This document shows, one piece after another, positions 29,656 to 37,970 of a DNA stretch of 37,970 nucleotides. How positions within the stretch are numbered: position 1 is the first letter of the stretch; every line of letters starts with the position of its first letter. The DNA is from Acidimicrobiales bacterium (lineage in GTDB: Bacteria > Actinomycetota > Acidimicrobiia > Acidimicrobiales > SZUA-35), in contig JAHDFR010000002.1 of NCBI GenBank assembly GCA_020628065.1, positions 1 to 37,970 of the forward strand. Direction: 5' to 3'. The position numbers were made by a program, and so were the translations under genes. The notes below the pieces were generated by a model. It was not told the DNA's origin. It did not search any database and was given only the letters and a program-made list of their open reading frames with translations.

Positions 29656-31625
29656 CCACCATGCTCCGGCCGTCGTCTCGCGACGAACGGCGAAGAGAGG
29701 TCCGACGGAGTCGATTCCGGCGCACCAGCGATCCCAACGACCCGCTGACTCGACTTGTCGGGATTCTGGTGGTCATGGTGATCATCGGGGCGACCTTTGT
29801 CGCCTTCCTCATTGATCTCCAGATAATGAGGCCAGATCGATACCGGGAAGTGGGGGAAAGCCAGCGGGCCGGGGTGCGCCCCCTAGAGGCTTACCGGGGA
29901 AAGGTCGAGGATCGCAACGGCTTTGTGCTGGCGTCCTCGACTCAGGGGCATGACCTGGTAATCGATCCATCACAGGTCGGTTCGCCGGCGGTTACCGCTG
30001 AACTGCTGGCACCTTTGGTGGGTATGAGCCCGCCAGAGGTGCTTGAACGTCTCGTGGGTGATGGTGAGGGCGATCGATACGAGCTATTGGCCTCAAATAT
30101 CGACGACTCGGTGGAAACTGCCCTTCTCGAACTGCGGGGGCGGTCGGACACCGCCGAGTTGACCACCGGTCTTTATCTCCAACCTTCGGAACGTCGCATT
30201 TACCCGGCTGATCAATTGGCAAAACCCATTGTTGGTCGGGTCGACACCGGCAACGTGGGCATCTACGGAGTGGAGGCCCAGTTCGACGACGCCATGATCG
30301 GAATTCCCGGAGAAGAGCTGTTCGAGCGGGGTCGATATGGCAGCATCAGCGGTGGCCAGTGGGAGGTAAACCCGGGGGCTGCGGGCTACGACGTGGTTCT
30401 GACCATTGACCACCGGATTCAGTACGTGGTTGAGGAAGCGCTACTTCAGCACTGCGAGGAGACCGGTGCCCAAGGACTGACCGCAGTGCTTAGCGATCCG
30501 GTTACGAGCGAGATCCTGGCCATGGCGTCGGTGGACCGGGACCGTGAAGACGGTTGCATGATTCCCCGTCACAACATGGCGCTTACCGAGCAATTCGAAC
30601 CGGGCTCGGTGCTGAAGCCGGTGAGTATTGCCGCCGCGGTGGAAGACCTCGGTTTTACTTCCGGCACGTCTATCGAGGTTCCACCGTCAATTTCGATCGG
30701 TGGTCACTCGTTCCGTGATGATCCCACCCATCCGGCCGCTCCGTACTCGATGGCCAACATCCTCGCCGACTCCATGAACGTCGGCACAATCAAGGTTGCC
30801 CAGCAGGTTGGCCCAGGCAGGCTGCACGACTACCTCACTCGATTTGGATTCGGATCGCGGACCGGCATCGGGGCCAAAGGAGAGGAATCGGGTTTGGTGC
30901 GCCCGGTCGACCAATGGCAGGGGAGTGACGCCGGCTCCATCCCCATCGGACAGGGAGTAACGGTCACCGCCGCGCAGCTGGCTGCGGCCTACAACGTGTT
31001 CGCCAACGGGGGTGTCTATCAGCAGCTGTCACTTGTGCGGGGTCTGCGTAGCCCGGCAGGCGATTTCTTTCCTCGTCAGATGGAGCCTGGCAAGCCTGCA
31101 CTGCGGCCCGAGTCGGCGGCTGAAGTGACCAACATGTTGGTCGGCGTCGTTCGTGACGGAACCGGCAGTAGCGCCCAGATCGACCGCTACACCGTGGCAG
31201 GCAAGACGGGTACCGCTTGGAAGGTGTTCGAGGACACCAACGGGGTTACCGGCTACGGGCAGGACGGTAACCGCCGCTATGTCGCCACGTTCGCCGGCTA
31301 TGTGCCGGCCCACAATCCGAGGCTGTCGATGGTCATTGTGGTCGACGAGCCTCAACAGGGATGGGCGGCTTCGACTGTCGCCGCCCCGGTCTTCAGCGAC
31401 GTTGCGCTCTATGCGCTGCGCATTCTCGGCGTTCCGCCCGACGATGGGTCGATTGATAGCGGTGCCAAGGTGAAAGCCGACCCGACGGTGGCCGACGAGG
31501 CAGCTGTTGACAATACAGTCGTCGATGATGATCCGATTGTAGATGCTTCCTCGGATGACGTCGCCGGAGACAACGGCATGTTGACAACAGCCGATGAGAT
31601 CGCCGAGCCGGCGGACGGTCAGTAG
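29652..31625 (+). CDS. ftsI: Septal peptidoglycan transpeptidase FtsI (class B PBP)
   Basis: A 657-residue class B penicillin-binding protein that cross-links septal peptidoglycan. A basic cytoplasmic start leads to a transmembrane helix at about 36-57, then the pedestal with YRGKVEDRNG. Active-site motifs are S319-x-x-K322 in EPGSVLKP, SMN at 374-376, and KTG at 518-520. No PASTA domain is present; instead the last 60 residues form an acidic, low-complexity tail (DDGSIDSGAKVK onward). ATG 29652 shares ATGA with the ftsL-like stop; an open stretch upstream is inside that gene. murE follows with a one-base overlap. Confidence 0.94.
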   Translation: MTTMLRPSSRDERRREVRRSRFRRTSDPNDPLTRLVGILVVMVIIGATFVAFLIDLQIMRPDRYREVGESQRAGVRPLEAYRGKVEDRNGFVLASSTQGHDLVIDPSQVGSPAVTAELLAPLVGMSPPEVLERLVGDGEGDRYELLASNIDDSVETALLELRGRSDTAELTTGLYLQPSERRIYPADQLAKPIVGRVDTGNVGIYGVEAQFDDAMIGIPGEELFERGRYGSISGGQWEVNPGAAGYDVVLTIDHRIQYVVEEALLQHCEETGAQGLTAVLSDPVTSEILAMASVDRDREDGCMIPRHNMALTEQFEPGSVLKPVSIAAAVEDLGFTSGTSIEVPPSISIGGHSFRDDPTHPAAPYSMANILADSMNVGTIKVAQQVGPGRLHDYLTRFGFGSRTGIGAKGEESGLVRPVDQWQGSDAGSIPIGQGVTVTAAQLAAAYNVFANGGVYQQLSLVRGLRSPAGDFFPRQMEPGKPALRPESAAEVTNMLVGVVRDGTGSSAQIDRYTVAGKTGTAWKVFEDTNGVTGYGQDGNRRYVATFAGYVPAHNPRLSMVIVVDEPQQGWAASTVAAPVFSDVALYALRILGVPPDDGSIDSGAKVKADPTVADEAAVDNTVVDDDPIVDASSDDVAGDNGMLTTADEIAEPADGQ

Positions 31626-33064
31626 TGGCTATCGGTTTGGCTGCGCTGCTCGATGAACTGACCCGCAAAGGTCTCGACCTTCGTCTGTCGACTTCAGCGT
31701 CGCCTGACGGCGGAACTGACGTGCAACTCATAGACGCGTCACATGACTCGCGATCGATTGGGCCCGGTTGGCTGTTCTGCTGCGTGCCAGGACAGATCGT
31801 CGACGGGCATGACTTCGCCGCCAAAGCAGTCGAGGCCGGAGCGGCGGCACTTCTGGTGGAGCGGGAACTGGAGTTCGATGTTCCACAAATCGTGGTCGAT
31901 GACGTCCGCTCGGCCATGGGGCAGGCGGCAGCCGCCGTCCACGGTCACCCGTCCGAGAAATTGAAGGTAGTCGGGGTCACCGGGACGAACGGCAAAAGTT
32001 CAACGGTTCAACTTCTGGTTGACGTATTCACCGCCGCCGGATTCACTGCCGATCTCATAGGCACCCTCAAAGGCGCCCGCACCACCCCGGAGTCAACCGA
32101 TCTGCAGCGGTTGTTGTCACAGGCGGTTGAAGATGGTCTTGACATCATGGCGATGGAAGTCTCCTCCCACGCCCTCTCGCTGAGTCGGGTTGCCGGTACA
32201 CGATTCGCCGCCGCCGTGTTCACCAATCTCACCCACGATCATCTCGACTTTCACGGCACAGTCGAGAACTACTTCTTGGCCAAAGCGCAGCTGTTCGATT
32301 CGGCGTTCACCAGCGTGGCCGTTGTCAACGCCGACGACGAGTTCGGTCTTCGATTGTTGAACGGCCAGCATTCGGATGTGGAGTCGGTGACGCCGTACCG
32401 CTTGTCCGACGCCCTACACCTACGTTTCGCCGGACCTCTGAGTCACTTCGAATGGCGGGGCATTGCGGTTGATCTTCCCCTGGCCGGTGCTCACAACGTG
32501 TCGAATGCTCTGGCCGCAGCCACCACTGCCTCCCTACTCGGATTGGACGACCAGACGATTGCCGCCGCGTTGGGAACCACCGAGCCGGTCCGTGGCCGCT
32601 TCGAATTGGTCGAGAGGGGCCAACCTTTCCTGGTCGCCGTCGACTACGCTCACACACCGGACGCCCTTGACGCCGCTCTCACTGCGGCGAGACAGGCGGC
32701 CGGTACCGCCAACGTACTCGTCGTGTTTGGATGTGGTGGAGATCGAGATGTTCAGAAGCGACCGGAGATGGGACGGGTGGCAGAGGGCGGTGCTGACACG
32801 GTGATCGTCACGTCCGACAACCCTCGATCCGAGGATCCAGCGGCAATCATGGACGCAATTCGAGATGGTCTACAACACCCGCAAGCCGCTCGCTTCGTGG
32901 TTGATCGCCGGGAGGCAATCGAGCTCGCCATCGGGCTGGCTGAGCCTGGCGACGTGGTAGTCGTAGCGGGCAAAGGTCACGAGACCTACCAGACCGTGGG
33001 CGACAAGACCTTCGACTTCGATGATCGGCTGGTGGTTGAACAGACCCTGGAGGCCGCCCGGTGA
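31625..33064 (+). CDS. murE: UDP-MurNAc-tripeptide synthetase MurE (meso-DAP type)
   Basis: A 479-residue Mur ligase that adds the third amino acid to UDP-MurNAc-L-Ala-D-Glu. ATP loop GTNGKSS is at 120-126, MEVSSHAL near 177, HDHLDFH at 204-210 and Lys220 (FLAKAQLF) is the likely carbamylated lysine. DNPR at 398-401 is the signature for meso-diaminopimelate rather than lysine. GKGHETYQ closes the C-terminal domain. The GTG start overlaps the ftsI stop by one base, and the stop shares GTGA with mraY. murF, normally next, is not here. Confidence 0.95.
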   Translation: MAIGLAALLDELTRKGLDLRLSTSASPDGGTDVQLIDASHDSRSIGPGWLFCCVPGQIVDGHDFAAKAVEAGAAALLVERELEFDVPQIVVDDVRSAMGQAAAAVHGHPSEKLKVVGVTGTNGKSSTVQLLVDVFTAAGFTADLIGTLKGARTTPESTDLQRLLSQAVEDGLDIMAMEVSSHALSLSRVAGTRFAAAVFTNLTHDHLDFHGTVENYFLAKAQLFDSAFTSVAVVNADDEFGLRLLNGQHSDVESVTPYRLSDALHLRFAGPLSHFEWRGIAVDLPLAGAHNVSNALAAATTASLLGLDDQTIAAALGTTEPVRGRFELVERGQPFLVAVDYAHTPDALDAALTAARQAAGTANVLVVFGCGGDRDVQKRPEMGRVAEGGADTVIVTSDNPRSEDPAAIMDAIRDGLQHPQAARFVVDRREAIELAIGLAEPGDVVVVAGKGHETYQTVGDKTFDFDDRLVVEQTLEAAR

Positions 33065-34137
33065 TTCGCCTTCTTATCGCCGCCGGTATCGCCTTCACCG
33101 TGTCGGCTCTCGCCACCCGGTTACTGATCGACATCCTGACCCGGTCCAAGATCGGGCAGCCAATTCGCGAGGACGGGCCCCAGGGTCACATGGTCAAGGC
33201 CGGAACCCCCACCATGGGTGGGATTGGTATTGTCTTCGGTTCCCTCGGTGGTTATCTCCTGAGTGACATTCTGCTTCGGCTCACCACCGTGGGCAGCATT
33301 GTGACCCGGACCGGTCTGCTGGTGATGGCCGCTATTTGCGCTGCCGGGCTCGTCGGCTTTCTCGACGACTGGATCAAGGTCTCGCGGGAACGCAACCTTG
33401 GCCTCAATGCTCGGATGAAAACCGCTGGGCTCCTCAGCGTGGCCCTGGCCTTCGCTCTCCTGAGCATCAACCTCGGCGGCATTCAGACTCAGACAACGCT
33501 CGGGTTCGCCCGCCACGGGTTCCTCGGAATCGACTTCGGATCGGTTGGTTGGGTGATCTGGGCCGTGGTGTTGATATACGCCACGTCCAATGCCGTGAAC
33601 CTGACCGACGGCCTCGACGGCTTGGCCGCCGGTTCCGGCATTTTCTCCTATGCCGCCTACGCCATGATCGGTTTCTGGATCTTTCGTCAGCTAAGTGACG
33701 ATGACACCTTCAACGACATCTATATCGTTCCACACGCTCTGGACATCGCCGTGGTCGCTGTGGCCATGCTGGCGGCCTGCGCCGGCTTTCTGTGGTTTAA
33801 CGCTGCGCCGGCTGACATCTTCATGGGTGACACCGGCTCGCTGGCCATTGGGACAGGGTTGGCCACCATGGCGTTGGCCACCAACACTCACCTGCTGCTT
33901 CCCATCATCGGTGGGGTGTACGTGATGGAAGCGGCATCGGTCATCTTGCAGGTCGGGTTCTTCAAAGCGACTGGCGGCCGCCGCCTATTCCGTATGGCCC
34001 CCATCCACCACCACTTCGAACTGCGGGGATGGCAGGAAACCAAAGTAATCATCCGGTTCTGGCTGATCGGTGGAGCACTGACCCTGCTCGCTCTCGGTCT
34101 GTTCTACGCCGACTATGTGGCGACGGTGACCCAATGA
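33061..34137 (+). CDS. mraY: Phospho-MurNAc-pentapeptide transferase MraY
   Basis: A 358-residue integral membrane enzyme with about ten transmembrane helices that moves phospho-MurNAc-pentapeptide to undecaprenyl phosphate, making lipid I. The catalytic acidic residues are in GFLDDWIK (D102, D103), NLTDGLDGLAAG and FMGDTGSLAIG; APIHHHFELRGWQETKVIIR is the conserved cytoplasmic loop near the C-terminus. It starts with GTG in a GTGA overlap with murE and ends with ATGA into murD. Confidence 0.96.
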   Translation: MIRLLIAAGIAFTVSALATRLLIDILTRSKIGQPIREDGPQGHMVKAGTPTMGGIGIVFGSLGGYLLSDILLRLTTVGSIVTRTGLLVMAAICAAGLVGFLDDWIKVSRERNLGLNARMKTAGLLSVALAFALLSINLGGIQTQTTLGFARHGFLGIDFGSVGWVIWAVVLIYATSNAVNLTDGLDGLAAGSGIFSYAAYAMIGFWIFRQLSDDDTFNDIYIVPHALDIAVVAVAMLAACAGFLWFNAAPADIFMGDTGSLAIGTGLATMALATNTHLLLPIIGGVYVMEAASVILQVGFFKATGGRRLFRMAPIHHHFELRGWQETKVIIRFWLIGGALTLLALGLFYADYVATVTQ

Positions 34138-35522
34138 GCACGCCGGCCGGGAATACCGCTGACGAGCTACCGCTCAGCGACCCCCTGATCGTCGGCTTCG
34201 GGGTAACCGGGCAGGCCATTGCCGCCTTCCTCGTCGACCACGGAATCACCCCGTCCGTCATGGACGACCGCCACGACGAAGCCCTGGCCGCCCGGGCAGA
34301 TGAAATCGGCGTCACGTTGGTGCAGAGTCCGCAAGCGGACGAGACTGCGGGATTGGTTGCGCAGGCCTCGGCCTTGCTCCCAAGCCCCGGCGTACCCGAT
34401 CACCACCCGGCGTTCGCCACCGCTGCGACCTCCAACATTCCGGTCCTGAGCGAATTTGACCTTGCCGCCGCTTGGGATGCGCGCCCCATTGTGGCCATCA
34501 CCGGTACCAACGGAAAGACCTCGGTCACGATGTTGGTGACCGAGGCACTCAACCGGTCTGGCATCAAAGCCGAGGCGGTTGGAAACACTGACGTGCCGTT
34601 CGTGGCTGCGCTGGGCGACAGCGATATCGAGGTGTTTGTCGTTGAGGCCTCGTCGTTCCGCTTGGGTCACAGCCGGCGGTTCGCTCCCGATGTCGCCGCC
34701 TGGCTCAACTTCGCCCCCGACCACTTGGACGCCCACTCCAGCTTGGACGCCTACCTGGAGGCCAAGGCGTCAATCTGGTCGCATCTTTCGGAGACCGCCA
34801 CGGCTGTGGCCAACGCCGACGACCCCGAGGTTATGCGCTTCGCCGATCGGGTCACCGCCGGCGGAGCTGCGTTGGAGACATTCTCCATCGGAGGCGCCGA
34901 CCATGATGACTCGACCTGGAGGGTCCGTGGCGGATCCAACCCTGCTCTCGTTGGGCCCCATGGCTTTGAGCTGTCGGTCGCCCGATTGCAGCGCCGTCAG
35001 CCTCATGACTTGGCCAACGGCCTGGCAGTGGCCGCCGTGGCCATGGCGGCGGGAGCGAAGGTGGATGCGGTGGTCGACACGTTGACCGACTTCGCCGGGA
35101 TGGCACATCGGGTCGAGTTGGTAGGCGAGCGTGATGGCGTGCGCTGGTTTAACGACTCCAAAGCCACCGTTCCACACGCCACACTGGCCGCCGTCGGTGG
35201 ATTCGAATCGGTGGTTCTGATTGCCGGTGGAAAGAACAAGGGACTCGACCTCGGTTCGCTTCGTTCGGCTGTTCCGCCGGTTCGAGCCGTCGTCGCCGCC
35301 GGCCACGCCGGACCTGAGATTGTCGAGGTTTTCGCCGGGCTGGTGCCGGTTAAGGAGGCATCAACCATGACTGAGGCGGTCGAACTGGCTCGGAGTATGG
35401 CCGAGTCCGGCGACGTCGTGCTGCTCTCTCCGTCTTGTACCTCATTCGACTGGTACCCCAACTACGGGGCCCGAGGAGATGACTTCCGTCGGATCGTGCA
35501 GCTGGAGGTACTTGAACGATGA
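34134..35522 (+). CDS. murD: UDP-MurNAc-L-Ala:D-Glu ligase MurD
   Basis: A 462-residue Mur ligase adding D-glutamate to UDP-MurNAc-L-alanine. GFGVTGQAIAAFL is the N-terminal nucleotide-sugar fold, GTNGKTS at 124-130 the ATP loop, NFAPDHLDAHSS the central motif, and FNDSKATVPHATLAA and GGKNKGLDLGSL are typical MurD C-terminal signatures. ATG 34134 shares ATGA with the mraY stop; a longer in-frame start lies inside mraY and is rejected. ftsW begins within its stop codon. Confidence 0.95.
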   Translation: MSTPAGNTADELPLSDPLIVGFGVTGQAIAAFLVDHGITPSVMDDRHDEALAARADEIGVTLVQSPQADETAGLVAQASALLPSPGVPDHHPAFATAATSNIPVLSEFDLAAAWDARPIVAITGTNGKTSVTMLVTEALNRSGIKAEAVGNTDVPFVAALGDSDIEVFVVEASSFRLGHSRRFAPDVAAWLNFAPDHLDAHSSLDAYLEAKASIWSHLSETATAVANADDPEVMRFADRVTAGGAALETFSIGGADHDDSTWRVRGGSNPALVGPHGFELSVARLQRRQPHDLANGLAVAAVAMAAGAKVDAVVDTLTDFAGMAHRVELVGERDGVRWFNDSKATVPHATLAAVGGFESVVLIAGGKNKGLDLGSLRSAVPPVRAVVAAGHAGPEIVEVFAGLVPVKEASTMTEAVELARSMAESGDVVLLSPSCTSFDWYPNYGARGDDFRRIVQLEVLER

Positions 35523-36763
35523 CCGCAACCAGAGGAGGCCGGAACTCGCCTTCCCGAGGTCGTAGGACCGATTCGCAGCACCGCCGTGTGCCCGATTCGA
35601 CTCGCCGCAACGTGACACGGAAACGCCGCCACAAACAGCTCCCGGCCACCGACTTTGGGGAGCGCCTGGCTGCGCTGCTAACAGCTGTGTTTGTCGTCCT
35701 AACGCTGTTCGGATTGGTCATGGTGCTCTCCGCCTCATCGGTCACCAGCCTCAACTATCAGAATTCCGACACCCCGTTCTTTCACTTCCGTCGTCAAGCC
35801 ATCTGGGCCGTCATCGGCGCCGTGGCCTTCGTGGTGGCCAGCCGCCTCGACTACCGCATTCTTCGCCGGCTGGCCATGCCGGCGCTGCTGTTGAGCTTGG
35901 TGTTGTTGGTGGTGGTGTTCCTTCCGGGCTTTGGTGTTTCGGTTAACGGCTCCCGACGGTGGATCGGCTTCGGCGAATTCCGAATCCAACCCTCGGAGTT
36001 GGCCAAGCTGACCCTGGTTGTCTTCGTAGCCGACCTCCTGGCCAGGCGGGAGCGCAGGATGGACCGTCCGGAGCTGACGGTACGGCCGGTCATGATCGTC
36101 CTTCTGGCGCTCTCCGCCCTGATTGTCGCCCAACCAAAATTGGGTACACCTATCGTGTTGGCCGCCGTTGCCTGGTTGATGCTGTTTGTGGCCGGGGCCA
36201 GACTGTCGAGCTTGTTGGCCTGGGCCGGTGCCTTGACCGCAGCCGGTGCGGTGCTGGCGGTGATGGCGTCGTACCGCTTTGATCGGTTGAAGAGCTTCCT
36301 CGACCCGTGGGCCGACCCGCAGGACGGCGGCTTTCAGATCATCCAGAGTCAGGTGGGTATCGCTTCTGGAGGTCTGTGGGGTGTAGGTCTGGGAGCCAGT
36401 CGGGCCAAGTGGGGGTTTCTGCCCGAAGCCCACTCCGACTTCATCTTTGCCGTAGTGGCCGAAGAGGTTGGTTTGGTCGGAGCCACCGCCCTCATTCTCG
36501 CCTTTGTGATGTTGGCGGTCCTAGGGGTCCGAACGGCGCTGGCGGCACCCGATCGCTTCGGGATGCTGTTGGCCGCCGGAATCACCATCTGGCTGGTTTT
36601 CCAAGCGTTCATGAACATCGCCATCGTCCTGGGCCTTCTACCGACGACCGGTGAACCACTTCCGTTTGTTTCCGCCGGTGGGTCGAGTTTGGTGACCACT
36701 CTGGCTGCCGGGGGCTTATTGGTGAGCGTGGCCCGCCGCTCCCCTGAACCGGAGCTTGTATGA
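35519..36763 (+). CDS. ftsW: Septal peptidoglycan polymerase FtsW (SEDS family)
   Basis: A 414-residue SEDS protein with about ten transmembrane helices after a strongly basic cytoplasmic start of about 50 residues. Family motifs are NGSRRWIGFGEFRIQPSELA, KLTLVVFVADLLAR, the catalytic loop region SFLDPWADPQDGGFQIIQSQ, AHSDFIFAVVAEEVGLVG and PLPFVSAGGSSL. It polymerises glycan strands from lipid II with FtsI. The ATG overlaps the murD stop, and its stop overlaps the murG ATG. Confidence 0.95.
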   Translation: MTATRGGRNSPSRGRRTDSQHRRVPDSTRRNVTRKRRHKQLPATDFGERLAALLTAVFVVLTLFGLVMVLSASSVTSLNYQNSDTPFFHFRRQAIWAVIGAVAFVVASRLDYRILRRLAMPALLLSLVLLVVVFLPGFGVSVNGSRRWIGFGEFRIQPSELAKLTLVVFVADLLARRERRMDRPELTVRPVMIVLLALSALIVAQPKLGTPIVLAAVAWLMLFVAGARLSSLLAWAGALTAAGAVLAVMASYRFDRLKSFLDPWADPQDGGFQIIQSQVGIASGGLWGVGLGASRAKWGFLPEAHSDFIFAVVAEEVGLVGATALILAFVMLAVLGVRTALAAPDRFGMLLAAGITIWLVFQAFMNIAIVLGLLPTTGEPLPFVSAGGSSLVTTLAAGGLLVSVARRSPEPELV

Positions 36764-37970
36764 GCTCTCAGCGGTGCCGTGTTTTGATTACTGGTGGTGG
36801 CACGGCCGGGCATACCAACCCCGGTATCGCCATCGCCGAGTCGCTGGTGAAGCTCGGTCTGGAATCATCCGAGATTCGCTTCCTGGGCGGTGACCGGGGC
36901 AACGAAAAGACACTGGTTCCAGCCGCCGGATTCGAGATCGATCTGCTTTCGGGGCGGGGTATTCGACGATCGTTGTCACCCTCGGCCCTGCGGGACAATG
37001 TGGGAGCCGTCGGCGGGTTGCTTGGCGGTCTTGGCCGAGCAGTTCGTACGGTTCGGAGCCTCAAACCCGACGTGGTGGTCTGCTTGGGGGGATATGCGGC
37101 GTTCGCCGGATCGGCGGCTGCGGTGGCCACCGGGACGCCGCTTGTCATTTCGGAGCAGAATGCCAGAGCCAGCGCGGTCAATCGACTCTTCGGTCGGTTT
37201 GCCGCCGTCAGTGCCCTCCCGTTTCCGGACACCGATCTGCCGAAGGGTGAGCTGACCGGCAATCCAATCCGGGCCAGCGTGGTAGACGCCGTCCAGTCGA
37301 TCGATCAGGTTGTAGCCCGGGGCCGTTTGTCGTCTCGAGTGTGGCCTGGCCAGGCGGACCCGTTGACCGATCGAGTCCTTCTCGCCGTCTGGGCCGGGTC
37401 GTTGGGCGCTACCCGCATCAATGAAGCTGTAGCCGGTCTGGCTGAGCGCTGGGCCGATCGTGCTGACGTGGCCGTCTATCACATCGTCGGCAAACGGGAC
37501 TGGGAGCGTTTCGCCGCAGACCGTCCTAAGGCGGATCATTCCGGTTTGTTGTACGTCACGGTCGACTATGAAAACCACATGGCCGAGGTTCTGCGCGGCT
37601 CTGACGTTGCACTTTGTCGAGCCGGTGCTTCGACCGTCTCCGAGCTGAGTGCTGTGGGGTTACCGGCCGTCCTTGTGCCCCTACCCATCGCCACTCGTGA
37701 TCATCAACGAGCCAATGCCTCGGAGTTGGTTGACGTCGGTGGCGCTCTCCTCGTCGATGACACCGAGGTCACTACTGATCGGCTGGAGTCCATTCTTGGT
37801 CCGCTGCTGGACGATCGGCAGCGAATCTCCACCATGTCCGAGGCTGCAAGTTCGGTAGGGCGTCCACTGGCAGCTGATGCGGTTGCCCGGATTGTGGCCA
37901 GAGTCGGCGGCATCGTCCTGCGAGACGAGGTATCGGCCGAAGCCGAACGTCACCGCCGGTCCGACAGCGA
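36760..37970 (+). CDS. murG: MurG, lipid II-forming GlcNAc transferase (3' end cut by window edge)
   Basis: My own translation from ATG 36760, which shares ATGA with the ftsW stop, gives 403 residues without a stop before the right edge. VLITGGGTAGHTNPGIAIAE is the N-terminal G-loop, VVVCLGGYAAFAG and PLVISEQNARASAVNR follow, ELTGNPIRASV opens the second domain, VWAGSLGATRIN is the second G-loop, and CRAGASTVSELSAVGLPAVL with LPIATRDHQRANA binds UDP-GlcNAc. It makes lipid II from lipid I on the inner membrane face. MurG is usually 350-380 residues, so the 403 already visible imply a modest insertion (SSRVWPGQADPL) and a charged tail. Confidence 0.94.
   Translation, partial: MSSQRCRVLITGGGTAGHTNPGIAIAESLVKLGLESSEIRFLGGDRGNEKTLVPAAGFEIDLLSGRGIRRSLSPSALRDNVGAVGGLLGGLGRAVRTVRSLKPDVVVCLGGYAAFAGSAAAVATGTPLVISEQNARASAVNRLFGRFAAVSALPFPDTDLPKGELTGNPIRASVVDAVQSIDQVVARGRLSSRVWPGQADPLTDRVLLAVWAGSLGATRINEAVAGLAERWADRADVAVYHIVGKRDWERFAADRPKADHSGLLYVTVDYENHMAEVLRGSDVALCRAGASTVSELSAVGLPAVLVPLPIATRDHQRANASELVDVGGALLVDDTEVTTDRLESILGPLLDDRQRISTMSEAASSVGRPLAADAVARIVARVGGIVLRDEVSAEAERHRRSDS

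Noticed and set aside
33061-35522. A hidden or fused MurF within murE, mraY or murD
   Set aside because: Only two Mur-ligase ATP loops are present (in murE and murD), each in a gene of normal length, and MurF-specific sequence was not seen.
36768-37262. A minus-strand frame of 164 codons at the right end
   Set aside because: It is antisense to murG, whose motifs are clear on the plus strand.

Overview
The window looks like chromosomal DNA of a moderately high-GC actinobacterium. The markers are a mycofactocin precursor gene, an MtrA-MtrB-LpqB-type regulatory set, a DUF3040 membrane protein, a PimB-like GT4 glycosyltransferase, a glucokinase with a zinc motif, and a dcw cluster led by mraZ. 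The set fits a deep-branching class such as Acidimicrobiia, but that placement is inference from gene content and order. No phage, transposon, CRISPR array, rRNA or tRNA was recognised.

Region by region. (1) 1-1718, minus strand: a zinc-type alcohol dehydrogenase, then mftA (51-residue precursor ending in IDGMCGVY) and an edge-truncated mftB, so the window starts inside a mycofactocin locus. (2) 1862-6994, plus: a four-cysteine mini-protein, queG, a GT4 mannosyltransferase-like enzyme, an SRPBCC protein and a large coiled-coil protein resembling an SMC/ABC ATPase without its P-loop. (3) 7048-10747: sugar and glycerol entry into glycolysis (ROK glucokinase, glycerol kinase, phosphofructokinase). 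(4) 10786-14931, minus: lipoprotein, sensor kinase and response regulator (LpqB/MtrB/MtrA-like), an inositol-monophosphatase-family enzyme and a small membrane protein. (5) 15100-17542, plus: Nudix hydrolase, DNA polymerase IV, DUF3040 protein. (6) 17616-22185, minus: MoxR ATPase, DUF58 protein and membrane transglutaminase in one operon. (7) 22370-26488: a second ROK kinase lacking the zinc cysteines, then on the minus strand a lipoate-ligase-like protein, an HNH protein, an acyl-CoA dehydrogenase and a small conserved protein, with an 18-bp tandem repeat between the HNH and dehydrogenase genes. (8) 26907 to the right edge, plus: mraZ, rsmH, ftsL-like, ftsI, murE, mraY, murD, ftsW, murG (partial).

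The dcw genes from the ftsL-like gene to murG overlap by 1-4 bases, so they are probably translationally coupled. They make the meso-diaminopimelate peptidoglycan precursor and build the septum. murF is missing from its usual place between murE and mraY. The long gap before rsmH can fold into a branched RNA and sits where the actinobacterial mraW RNA motif is found. A sigma70-like promoter overlapped by TGGG repeats lies upstream of mraZ.

A pattern running through the window is TAnnnT followed by 6-7 bases and then ATG/GTG. It occurs in front of at least eight first-in-operon genes and suggests widespread leaderless transcription. It also helps choose several start codons.
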